64,000 bases of DNA from Akkermansiaceae bacterium. Its GTDB lineage: Bacteria; Verrucomicrobiota; Verrucomicrobiia; Verrucomicrobiales; Akkermansiaceae. The notes beneath the pieces were generated by a model. That model had not been told where the DNA came from, made no database searches, and worked only from the letters and a program-made list of their open reading frames with translations. Below, piece by piece: positions 11,709-20,666 of this stretch. Made by a program: the position numbers and the translations under genes. The stretch spans positions 1-64,000 of the forward strand of contig JANXMQ010000083.1 of assembly GCA_025354565.1 (NCBI GenBank). The letters run 5' to 3'. Every line of letters starts with the position of its first letter. Positions within the stretch are counted from its first letter, which is position 1.

Positions 11709-13925
11709 ATGCACCGCGCTCCCAATGAACCCAAGGATTCCGCCCCTCAAGTGAGGAGGCCGGAGTTGAAACGGCCCGGCATCCAGACCGGGCCCGCCCA
11801 TCCCGCGCCGCAAGAGCAAGGCCTCACCGATTCATGGAAGCTCGCCCTCATTTCCGGATTCAGCATCGCCGCCGTCTTCCTCGGCTTGGAACTCACCAAG
11901 CCCGCACCGCCCAAGCAGATCGTTGTCACCCTCCCCGCTGCCGCGAAACCGGCAAAACCAGCGCCCCCGGCGGCCCCTGCCGTCACTCCCGTCGCGCCAC
12001 CCGTCGTCGCCGAGGCCAAGCCCCCCGAGCCAGCCATTTCCACACCTCCCCCGGCAGCCCCCGCCGCGCCGGTCGTCGAGACCAAGGCGGCCCTCGGCTT
12101 CTCCAAGGAAAAGGAACTCATCCTTTCCGGTCTCGATGCCGGACGCGACCAAGCGAAACAACGCGACAAGGAACTCTTCGCCCGCGTCATGGATGAGGGC
12201 GCCTGGACCGAATACCGCGCCTTCCTCGCCAAGTCCATCAGCGCCTGCCTCGACAAGCTCGGAAAAGGCCAGGGACTCACCCGCTTCGACTCCATCTGGA
12301 AAGAACCCGCCCTCTACCAAGTCTTCCTCCGCTGGCAGCTCCTCGGCCATTTCACGGAGGCGGAAATCAAATCCACCGTTACCGATTCCTACACCGGCAG
12401 CCTCCTCACCTGGCTCGGCACCACCCCTTCCGCCATGGAGGAATTCCTCCAAACCATCAAACCCGAGGACGACGCCGGCAAGGTCCTCAACTTCCTCACC
12501 GAAGCCTGGCCCAACCTCGAAAAGAAGATGGACAAATACTTCCCCCTCACCCTCGCCTGCGCCGTCGTCTTCGACCGGGAAATCCACATCTCACACCCCG
12601 TCGGCTCCGGGTCGGACGCCAGTGCCACTGTCGATCCCAAGGCCCGCCTCAACTGGTACATCGAGAAAGATGAAAAAGGCCAACTCGCCGCCCCCGTCCA
12701 CCGCAGCTCCGCCCGCGACCTCGTCTGGGTCGTCTCCGCCCCCGTCTCCACCAGCGAGCTCCAGTGGTCCCTCGACAAGATGCACCTCAGCCAGAAGCAC
12801 TGGGGAAATGCTTACGGCATGATCAATTACCTCATGGAAAGAGCCGTCAACGGCCTCGATCCCTACAAAGAATACACCTTCGCCGAGATCCTCAAGCGCG
12901 GCGGCATTTGTGGCGACCAATCCTACTTCTGCGCCAATACCGCCCGCGCCCAAGGTATCCCCGCCATCAACTTCTCCGGCGAGACCAACCTCGGCGGCCA
13001 CGCCTGGGTCGGCCTCAAGATCACCGCCGACGAGTGGACCACCGGCGTCGGCAGGATCGGCGGCGTCTCCAAAGGCCAAGCCACCGATCCCCAGACCGGC
13101 AAGCGCATCAGCGAGCAAGAAGTCGAGACTTGGAGCGAGCGCACCCACCGCAGCGCCCTCACCACCCTCGCCGTCGCCCGCCACCTCTGGCTCGCCCGTT
13201 TCTTCCAAGGAACCGGAAAAACCGATGACCACGCCGCCACCATCCGCCTTGCCAATCAGATCGGCCCCGCCTTCGTCGAGACTTGGACCGCCCTTTTCCA
13301 GCTCCTCAAAAAACAAACCACCCTCACCGGCACCCCTGCCAAGCCCGCCAACCTCACCGACTGGAAAAACTTCGCCAAGTCCATGCGCCAGGAATTCAAA
13401 AACAACCCCCGCATGGCCCAGCTCGCTGCCGATGCCGAAAACGCATACATCTTCCCCTACGGCGACGAAAACGACGCCAAAACCGCCCTCCTCCGCGAGC
13501 GCCGCCGCATCGACCGCGACTCCGGCGAGCAAAAAGACCTCATTGCCCAGTCCCTCAAACGCGAAGCCGACATGATCCTCAAGCGCGGCGAGCCCACCGC
13601 CAAAGCCGACATCAGCCACCTCTACGAGAGCGCCATGCGCAAATACGGCGGCGGCATCACCGGCTTCAAGATCATGGCCCAAGACTACTTCGACTTCCTC
13701 AAAGACGACCACGAACTCGCCCGCAAAGCCGCTTGGGAAATCGAGCTCGCCTTCAAGCGCGTCATCGAGACCGGCTCCACCGACTGGTTCCGCGCCAATG
13801 CCGAGTCCTCCATCTACAAAATGATCTGCGGCTACTACCGCACCGCCGGCGACGAAGACCGCGCCGCCCAGCTCGAAAAGCGCTACGAGACCCTCCTCAA
13901 GCGCGCCAAGCGCAACGCCCTCTGA
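11709..13925 (+). CDS. Membrane-anchored transglutaminase-like protein
   Basis: 738 residues: a cytoplasmic N-terminus, one membrane span near residues 43-60 (KLALISGFSIAAVFLGLEL), a proline/alanine-rich linker to about residue 125, then a large periplasmic region. The segment KRGGICGDQSYFCANTARAQGIPA with Cys401, and GGHAWVGL with His431, fit the Cys-His part of a transglutaminase-like fold; the third residue (Asp) I cannot place. The remaining ~300 residues are helical and charged, possibly repeat-like. Third codon positions are almost all C or G, so the reverse strand is also widely open. Substrate unknown. Confidence 0.6.
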   Translation: MHRAPNEPKDSAPQVRRPELKRPGIQTGPAHPAPQEQGLTDSWKLALISGFSIAAVFLGLELTKPAPPKQIVVTLPAAAKPAKPAPPAAPAVTPVAPPVVAEAKPPEPAISTPPPAAPAAPVVETKAALGFSKEKELILSGLDAGRDQAKQRDKELFARVMDEGAWTEYRAFLAKSISACLDKLGKGQGLTRFDSIWKEPALYQVFLRWQLLGHFTEAEIKSTVTDSYTGSLLTWLGTTPSAMEEFLQTIKPEDDAGKVLNFLTEAWPNLEKKMDKYFPLTLACAVVFDREIHISHPVGSGSDASATVDPKARLNWYIEKDEKGQLAAPVHRSSARDLVWVVSAPVSTSELQWSLDKMHLSQKHWGNAYGMINYLMERAVNGLDPYKEYTFAEILKRGGICGDQSYFCANTARAQGIPAINFSGETNLGGHAWVGLKITADEWTTGVGRIGGVSKGQATDPQTGKRISEQEVETWSERTHRSALTTLAVARHLWLARFFQGTGKTDDHAATIRLANQIGPAFVETWTALFQLLKKQTTLTGTPAKPANLTDWKNFAKSMRQEFKNNPRMAQLAADAENAYIFPYGDENDAKTALLRERRRIDRDSGEQKDLIAQSLKREADMILKRGEPTAKADISHLYESAMRKYGGGITGFKIMAQDYFDFLKDDHELARKAAWEIELAFKRVIETGSTDWFRANAESSIYKMICGYYRTAGDEDRAAQLEKRYETLLKRAKRNAL

Positions 13926-13959
13926 GGCCGCCACCACCCGCTCAGCAGAAAATAAGGCG

Positions 13960-13989
13960 AAGGGGTTTCAACCCCTTGCTTTGCAAAGC
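13960..13989 (+). terminator. Tandem hairpins after the transglutaminase-like gene
   Basis: AAGGGG (13960-13965) pairs with CCCCTT (13972-13977), immediately followed by a smaller GCTTT/AAAGC hairpin (13978-13989). No T-run follows, so this is a weak terminator candidate. Confidence 0.4.
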
Positions 13990-14201
13990 ACCGGCAGCAT
14001 CACCAGCAGCGTCACCACGTCCCGGTGCTGCTTTTCTGCTCCCGCTCCTCGTTCACGGGAAATCCCTATCACCCCCCGCCGCCAGACCAATCCCACGTCA
14101 GCGGCATAACAAAAGCACCGCATCACCAAGGAACATGCCTTCTGTCCTTAAATTTTTTAGGTCATGGGTTATTTTCCGGGTCCAGCGACCGGTGATCGCC
14201 G

Positions 14202-17200
14202 CTACGCATCCAATCTGAGCGCGGCTTTTTGGGCGGCGCTTTTTGCTTCGGTCTTGGTGGCGTCGTCTGCGGTGAGGCGCATGCCGACGGGTTTCGAGAC
14301 GCCGAATTCCTCCATGGTCACGCCATACATCACATCGGCGCGGGCCATGGTGCGCTTGGAGTGGGTGACGATGATGAACTGGCTGTGGTCGATGAAGCGG
14401 TCGAGCACCTTGACGAAGCGGTTGATGTTAGACTCGTCGAGCGGGGCGTCCAATTCGTCGAGCACGCAGAACGGGCTGGGCTTGATCATGTAGATCGAGA
14501 ACAGCAGGGCGACGGCCGTCATGGAGCGCTCGCCACCGGATAGCAGGGTGATGGATTGAAGCTTCTTGCCGGGTGGTTTGGCGATGACCTCGATGCCGGA
14601 TTCGAGCGGGTCGCTCTCGTCCAACAAGGTGAGATCGGCCTCGCCTTTTTCGCCGAAGAGTTCCTTGAACATCGCGCGGAAGTTGATTTTGACTTGGGCG
14701 AAGGTTTCGGAAAACAGGCGTTCGGTTTCGATGTTGATCCGCTCGATGACTTCGAGCAGCTCGGCCTTCGAGTTGACCAGATCATCGTGCTGGCTCTTGA
14801 GGAAATTGTAGCGTTCCTCGAGTTCCTCGAATTCCTCGATGGCGTCGAGATTGACTGGTCCCATGGCATCGAGGCGGCGCTTGATGTCGGCGACGATGGA
14901 TTCGACGAAATTCCAATCCGGCTCGCCGGTCATTTCACCGGGGATTTCCGCGTCGTCGCTGGTGCCGTCGATGACAATGGTGGGCATGTCATCGTCTGCA
15001 TTTTCATCCGAACCGTCACCTGCGACCACCGATTGACGTCCGCCGCGGCCTTGGAGGGCTTTTTGCGAGGCGATGCTGGTGAGCAGTGCGTGGGCGTCCG
15101 GCTCGAAGGTGGAGAGCTCGATTTGGTGGCGTTCCTGAATGGTGGTGACGAGACTTTCGAGGCGGAGGTCGAGCTTGGTGCAGGCGACTTCCTCGCGGCC
15201 TTTTTGTTCGTTCACTTTTGCATGTTCGCGGCGGATTGCGGCGAGCTGAGTTTCGGCGGTTTCGATCGATTCTAGCAGGACCGTGCGGCCTGCGGCACGC
15301 GTGTTAATTTCCACTTGCAGATCCTCGGCTTCGGCACGGTGGGTCTCGCATTCTTCGGCCAAGCGGGCGTTTTCCGCGTGGGCGGCTTCGATGCGTTGGT
15401 CGAACGATGAAATTTCCGTCTCGCGGCGGATGGCGAGTTCGCGGAGTTCGGATAGACGGGATTCCATCGGCTTCTGCTGCTCCTCGGCGGAGAGTTTCGC
15501 GCGGCGTTCCACGGCGAGCTCGGTGCGGAGTTCGTTGAGAGTCTCGACGATGTCCAACTCACGGCGGACGATGGCTTCCGACTCGGATTGCAGGCGGCGG
15601 GACTCGTTTTCCAGGGACTCCAACCGATCGCGGGCGGCGGCGAGTTCACCTTCCAAATGCTCGCGGCCCTCGGCGGCGGCGCGTTCGCGGTTTTCGAGTT
15701 CGCCGCACTCCCACTTGACGTTTTCGAGTTTGGTTTCGAAATTTTCCACCTCACGGCTAGCAAGGCTGAGCTGGCCTTGCAAGGTCGAGAGATCGACCTT
15801 CTGGCGTTGGAGTCGTTCGCGTGAAACCTCGACTTCCTCGCGGAGTTGTTCGAGGCGGGATTCGAGATCCGTGACGCGGAGGCGAGCGGCGGCGTCTGCT
15901 AGAGTGAGATTTTCAACCTCGGCGGCGAGCGAGCGGACCTCGTTCTGAAGCTCTAACACCGAGGTGGTGCCCTCGGCTCCGGTACCGCCGCGCAGCATCC
16001 CTTCACCGGTTAGAATGACGCCGGCGAGAGTGACAAAAGTCACGCCTGAATGGGCCTCGCGGAGACGGAGTGCGGTGGCTTGGTTCGGGACGATAAGAAC
16101 TTTTTCCAGCAAGCGCTCGATAACGGTGGAAATGCGTTTGTCCGATTTCACGCGGTCAAGCGCCCATGCGGTGGCACCCTCGGGCAGGGCTTCCATTTGC
16201 GTGCCGGCGGAGTGGGGGACGAAGGACTCTGGCAGCACGGCGGCGACGCCTAACTGTTTCTCGGTGAGGCGGGTGATGATCGCTTCCGCCATCGCCTGAT
16301 CCTGCACGAGGACGGCTTGAAGATGGTTTCCAAGCGCAGCTTCGATGGCGCGGGCGCAGGTGTTATCCGCTTCGATGAACGAGGCGAGCACGCCATGGAT
16401 GCCGGGCTTGAAAGTATCGGGTTGGCCGAGACCTTTGAGCACGTTCTGGGTGCCTTTTTCAAAGCCTTCGCCACTCTCGACCAATTGGCGAACGGCATCG
16501 AAACGAGCCGCGCGCTGGGCGAGTAACTTGTTCGATTCCATGGCGGCAGTACGGGCGGCATCGAGATCGCCGCGGGTGTGTTGATAAGTGCGTTCGGCGA
16601 CTTGGAAGGCTTCTGTGAGTTCGCCTAACATTGAACCGGTGGCTTCGACTTCGCCTGCAATGCGGGATTGCTCCGAGCGGAATTCTTCGAGTTCGAGGGT
16701 GAGGCGCTGTTGCTCGTCAGCAAGGTGGCGGGCACGCTCGCGGTTGCCTTCTAACTGAGCGAGGGCGCTTTCGATTTTCGCCTGCATCGAGGCGATGATC
16801 GTCTGCGTGCGGTTCGCCTCGCCACGGGTTTCGCGGAGGGCGGCTTCGATGCGTTCGCGTTCCTCGCGAGTGCCCTTGGTGCGGGTTTCCTGCTCGGCGA
16901 GTTGGATTTCCTTCTCGGCGATGATGCGGCTGAGTTGGTCCAGTGCGGCGTTGGCAGCGGTGAATTCGAATTCCTGTTGGGCGAGTTTTTCGCGGGTCTC
17001 GGCGATGTCCTCGTGGTTCTGGCGGATGCGGGATTCCAACTCGGCCTTGCGTTCGTCATTGAAGGCGATGCGACCGGAGGCAGAGTTCAGCGCGTTGCGG
17101 TGTTCGTTGAGTCGCTGGCGGAGTTCGGCAAGTTCCCCTTCGAAAATCCGTGCGGCAGTGCGGGCTTCGGTGACGGCTTCCTCCTTAGCGGGAAGCTGTC

Positions 17201-17978
17201 TTTCTAACTGCGTATCGTGGACTTCGAGACTCCGGATCGAAACGACTAACTCGTCTCGCTCGGCGGTGAGTTCCACAAATTTCCGGTGACTGAGATGACT
17301 GTCGAGTACCCGCGTATCGGCGGCGAGCGCCTGATAGCGGCGGGCCTTGGCGACTTGGCGGCGGAGTGAATTCATCCGGCGTTCTTGCTCGGCCAGCACG
17401 TCGGAAACCCGCAGCAAGTTGGCCTCGGTAAATTCGAGTTTCCGCAGAGCTTCCTTTTTTTCGCGCTTGAATTTCGTGATCCCGGCGGCCTCCTCGAACA
17501 CCGCGCGGCGCTCTTCTGGCTTCGAGGAAAGGATCTGGTCGATTTGCCCCTGAGCCATGATTGAGTAAGCGGTGCGGCCGATGCCGGTGTCCATCAGCAG
17601 GTCGTGAATGTCCTTGAGGCGGCAGAGCGTGCCATTGATCCGGTATTCTGAGCGACCGTCGCGGAACACCCGGCGGGTAAGGGCGACCTCGTTGAAATCC
17701 ACCTTCAGCGGGCCTTCGCAATCCGCCATGGTCAGCGTGACTTCCGCCATCCCGAGCGGCTTGCGTTTTTCGGTGCCGTTGAAAATGACATCCGCCATTT
17801 CACCGCCGCGCAAGGCTTTGGCAGAGGTTTCGCCGAGCACCCAGCGGATCGCATCGACCACATTCGACTTGCCGCAGCCGTTGGGACCGACGATGCCAGT
17901 CACGCCTTGGGCGAATTCGAACACGGTTTTGTCCGCGAATGATTTGAAACCGTGGATTTCGAGAGTTTTGAGATACAT
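14202..17978 (-). CDS. smc: Chromosome segregation protein SMC
   Basis: A 1258-residue condensin ATPase. I start at the ATG at 17978 (MYLKTLEIHGFKSF), the family's conserved N-terminus; the frame runs open further upstream but without SMC sequence. Head: Walker A GPNGCGKSN at residues 31-39. Two long coiled coils flank a hinge around residues 515-650 (LKGLGQPDTFKPGIHG). C-terminal head: signature LLSGGERSMTA, Walker B and D-loop CVLDELDAPLDESN, and switch His in IVTHSKRTM. A short acidic insert (GSDENADDDM) lies before the final coil. ScpA and ScpB are not in this window. Confidence 0.97.
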   Translation of the reverse strand: MYLKTLEIHGFKSFADKTVFEFAQGVTGIVGPNGCGKSNVVDAIRWVLGETSAKALRGGEMADVIFNGTEKRKPLGMAEVTLTMADCEGPLKVDFNEVALTRRVFRDGRSEYRINGTLCRLKDIHDLLMDTGIGRTAYSIMAQGQIDQILSSKPEERRAVFEEAAGITKFKREKKEALRKLEFTEANLLRVSDVLAEQERRMNSLRRQVAKARRYQALAADTRVLDSHLSHRKFVELTAERDELVVSIRSLEVHDTQLERQLPAKEEAVTEARTAARIFEGELAELRQRLNEHRNALNSASGRIAFNDERKAELESRIRQNHEDIAETREKLAQQEFEFTAANAALDQLSRIIAEKEIQLAEQETRTKGTREERERIEAALRETRGEANRTQTIIASMQAKIESALAQLEGNRERARHLADEQQRLTLELEEFRSEQSRIAGEVEATGSMLGELTEAFQVAERTYQHTRGDLDAARTAAMESNKLLAQRAARFDAVRQLVESGEGFEKGTQNVLKGLGQPDTFKPGIHGVLASFIEADNTCARAIEAALGNHLQAVLVQDQAMAEAIITRLTEKQLGVAAVLPESFVPHSAGTQMEALPEGATAWALDRVKSDKRISTVIERLLEKVLIVPNQATALRLREAHSGVTFVTLAGVILTGEGMLRGGTGAEGTTSVLELQNEVRSLAAEVENLTLADAAARLRVTDLESRLEQLREEVEVSRERLQRQKVDLSTLQGQLSLASREVENFETKLENVKWECGELENRERAAAEGREHLEGELAAARDRLESLENESRRLQSESEAIVRRELDIVETLNELRTELAVERRAKLSAEEQQKPMESRLSELRELAIRRETEISSFDQRIEAAHAENARLAEECETHRAEAEDLQVEINTRAAGRTVLLESIETAETQLAAIRREHAKVNEQKGREEVACTKLDLRLESLVTTIQERHQIELSTFEPDAHALLTSIASQKALQGRGGRQSVVAGDGSDENADDDMPTIVIDGTSDDAEIPGEMTGEPDWNFVESIVADIKRRLDAMGPVNLDAIEEFEELEERYNFLKSQHDDLVNSKAELLEVIERINIETERLFSETFAQVKINFRAMFKELFGEKGEADLTLLDESDPLESGIEVIAKPPGKKLQSITLLSGGERSMTAVALLFSIYMIKPSPFCVLDELDAPLDESNINRFVKVLDRFIDHSQFIIVTHSKRTMARADVMYGVTMEEFGVSKPVGMRLTADDATKTEAKSAAQKAALRLDA

Positions 17979-18290
17979 GCGGGTGGGTGGTTGAAAGTTG
18001 GGGTTGAAGTGAACGTTCTGAGAATAAGTCCTGATCCCGATTCTGCAACGGATGATCGGGAATAGCACGTCATATAGTGCCAGAAAGATCATTTGAATAC
18101 AAGATGGAGTGTTTAATGGTATTTCATACTTCCAAAGCATTTTGTGAAGAAGGCCAAAATATGGCGATATTTTCAGGTCATGCATAGAGGTCTGGCGAGC
18201 CCGCGCGGGTGGTTTCTGGCGGTCTGTCAGAATCCGACCTGCAAAATACTTTGCCGAAGCCCGATACTGTGCCACTTTTGAAAGTCCACC
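17979..18290. other. Divergent intergenic region, smc / FN3 gene
   Basis: 312 bases between two divergent genes, A+T-richer than either. It must hold both promoters, but I cannot assign them with confidence. One dyad is visible: TCCCGAT at 18035-18041 and ATCGGGA at 18055-18061, separated by 13 bases. No small gene is supported. Confidence 0.4.
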
Positions 18291-20666
18291 ATGCGAACCC
18301 ATCAGTCCTTTCCTGCCATCATCATTTCCCTCCTTTGTGGGATTTTCCTGTCAGCCGCGTCAGCAATTGCCGCACCTGCTGCGCCTTCGGATCTAAAGGT
18401 GACGCCTCTCGGGGTGAATTCCTTCTTGATGGAGTGGAAAGACAATTCCACCGATGAAACGGGCTGGGACGTCCAAATCGCGCTCGGCAGTGGGACACCC
18501 CAGCATTTCCTTTTCCTCCCGGGGGCCAATACCACGTCATTTGTTGCTATCACCAACCCGCTGCCGGGGCAGAAACTCAATTTCGCAATCGCCTCCTACA
18601 ACGGTCTCACCGGAGCAGAAGACATTTCCAGTTCGAGCGCGTCCGTGCAGGTGAGAGCTCTTACCCCCAGCACGTTCGGTGCGCCGACACTCTTGCATGC
18701 CACATTAGTCGATGATGGTCGAGTTAATCTCACCTGGCAGGACAATTCAACATCGGAATTCGGTTACCTGATGGAATACAAACTCACCACGGATACTGCC
18801 TGGCAGACATTTGGCAGCGTCCAACCGGGCATTACCTTCAACTACTCGACTGCGGATTACCTGCTTACTCAGAGCTTGCTCCAAGCCACGGGCTATTCGT
18901 TCCGTGTGCGGGCATATAAAACAAGTCCGACCCACGTCACGACCTTCACCGCTTATTCGAACGAGATCCAGATCACCACGAAAACCTTCCAAGCGCCTAC
19001 CGACCTCGCCGTGACCGCGAAACCTGAAGGGGTGTTTTCATTCAGTTGGAAAGACAACTCATCCCTCGAATATGGATACGAAATCCAAGAAAAATCGGGG
19101 ACCGCCGACTTCACGTCGCTCGGAACAGTGGGTGCCGACATCACTTCGGCGAATGATGTCCCAAACTTTACCTACGACACGGATTACCAATTCCGAGTCC
19201 GTGGATACCGGATCACTGGGACGCAAGCTGCTCCGGTGACGGTTTACACGGAGTTCTCAAATGTCGTCTTAATTAAGTCCACCCCCTTAGCTGCTCCCAC
19301 GTCATTTGCGTCAAGTGCCGTGACCGAAAACTCAATCACGCTCACATGGAAAGATAATTCCACTCATGAAACCGATTACGAACTCGATTGGCGTTTAGCC
19401 GGTGCGGCGGCATTCACCACAAATACCATGGCTTCTAACACGCAGACTTACACACTGGCAAATTTACAGCCTGGCAAGTGGTATGAACTACGCCTCCGCA
19501 CGTCCGATTTGTTTTCCGGTGCCAAATCCACCTACACCCGGAGTTTGAAAATCCGGACGAAGGACACGATCACGAGCAATCTGAGTCCGCCAATCACCTT
19601 TGGCAGTTTGTTCAACTACACGGTTTATGTCTCAAACTTGAGTTCGTTGGCCAACCTGACTGTCACGGGATTGCCAGCCGGACTCACCTATAGTGCAACC
19701 ACCCGGAAAATCACCGGCACTCCCACGGTGGAGGGTGAGATAACCGTTACCCTAACGGCGACTTACAAGAATGGCACATCCATCACCAAGAACCTCGTGC
19801 TGCGGATCATCCGGCCACTCGCAGCACCCGTTGTCACCTCGGTCATTCCATCGGTAAAACTCGCCGTCGCGAGCAGCACCGTCCGGCACATGGCAGGCAG
19901 ATTCGCCGATCCAGACACTCAGAGCGCCGCCCGACTGACCACGACAGCAGGCATTGTGGACGTCATCCTCTATTCCCTCGCCACGCCAAAGACAGTGAAC
20001 AACTTTCTCGATTACATTGATGCTGGCAAATACAACGACACGTTCTTTCATCGCGCACAATCTTCCGCGTCAGGCAATCTCTACATCGTGCAAGGCGGTG
20101 GATTCGCTTACACCCCAGCCAACAAGTTCACCCAAGTAGTGACCTTCCCGGCGGTGCAGAACGAACCCGGCATCTCCAATCGCGAGGGGACGATCGCGAT
20201 GGCCAAACTCGGGGGCGACCCAAACAGCGCCACCAGCCAATTTTTCGTGAATCTCGACAACGTCAACGCATCCAATCTCGATGCGCAAAACGGTGGCTTC
20301 ACCGTCTTTGGGCGGATCGCGGGGAATGGCCTTGCTGTCATGAAATCGATCATGAATCTCCAACGGAAGAATTACACCGTTACCTTCGGCACGACCCCTA
20401 TCAGTCTCACCGATGTCCCTGTCACCACCGCGACCACCGCCACCGACATCGAACCTCAGTATCTGGTCAAACTGACAACTGTGGATGCAGCGCCGATTCT
20501 AACTTATGCAGTTAATAGTCTGAACAACGCCGTGGCGACCGCGAGTCTGGCCGGGACTGACATCACCATCACCGGTGTCAAAAAAGGTTACACAAAAATC
20601 CATGTGACCGCCACCGATCTGGACGGACAGAGCGTCACTCAGGACATCCCGGTGAATGTCCAATGA
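18291..20666 (+). CDS. Secreted fibronectin-III / cyclophilin fusion
   Basis: 791 residues with a signal peptide (cleavage near ASAIA, about residue 25). Four fibronectin type III domains follow to about residue 430; each has the WKDNS or WQDNS core. Then an Ig-like putative cadherin-type domain (LPAGLTYSATTRKITGTP) to about 510. Residues about 548-695 form a cyclophilin peptidyl-prolyl isomerase: FFHRA, GNLYIVQGGGF, EGTIAMAK, SQFFVNL and FTVFGRI are the family's conserved blocks. A last Ig-like domain ends the protein. It would act on extracellular or periplasmic proteins, but substrates are unknown. It ends directly against the convergent VWA gene with no gap. Confidence 0.85.
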   Translation: MRTHQSFPAIIISLLCGIFLSAASAIAAPAAPSDLKVTPLGVNSFLMEWKDNSTDETGWDVQIALGSGTPQHFLFLPGANTTSFVAITNPLPGQKLNFAIASYNGLTGAEDISSSSASVQVRALTPSTFGAPTLLHATLVDDGRVNLTWQDNSTSEFGYLMEYKLTTDTAWQTFGSVQPGITFNYSTADYLLTQSLLQATGYSFRVRAYKTSPTHVTTFTAYSNEIQITTKTFQAPTDLAVTAKPEGVFSFSWKDNSSLEYGYEIQEKSGTADFTSLGTVGADITSANDVPNFTYDTDYQFRVRGYRITGTQAAPVTVYTEFSNVVLIKSTPLAAPTSFASSAVTENSITLTWKDNSTHETDYELDWRLAGAAAFTTNTMASNTQTYTLANLQPGKWYELRLRTSDLFSGAKSTYTRSLKIRTKDTITSNLSPPITFGSLFNYTVYVSNLSSLANLTVTGLPAGLTYSATTRKITGTPTVEGEITVTLTATYKNGTSITKNLVLRIIRPLAAPVVTSVIPSVKLAVASSTVRHMAGRFADPDTQSAARLTTTAGIVDVILYSLATPKTVNNFLDYIDAGKYNDTFFHRAQSSASGNLYIVQGGGFAYTPANKFTQVVTFPAVQNEPGISNREGTIAMAKLGGDPNSATSQFFVNLDNVNASNLDAQNGGFTVFGRIAGNGLAVMKSIMNLQRKNYTVTFGTTPISLTDVPVTTATTATDIEPQYLVKLTTVDAAPILTYAVNSLNNAVATASLAGTDITITGVKKGYTKIHVTATDLDGQSVTQDIPVNVQ

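Noticed and set aside
12591-13937. A 448-codon open frame antisense to the transglutaminase-like gene
   Set aside because: It arises because the sense gene has C or G in nearly all third positions. The antisense product is Gly/Val/Glu-rich without any domain.
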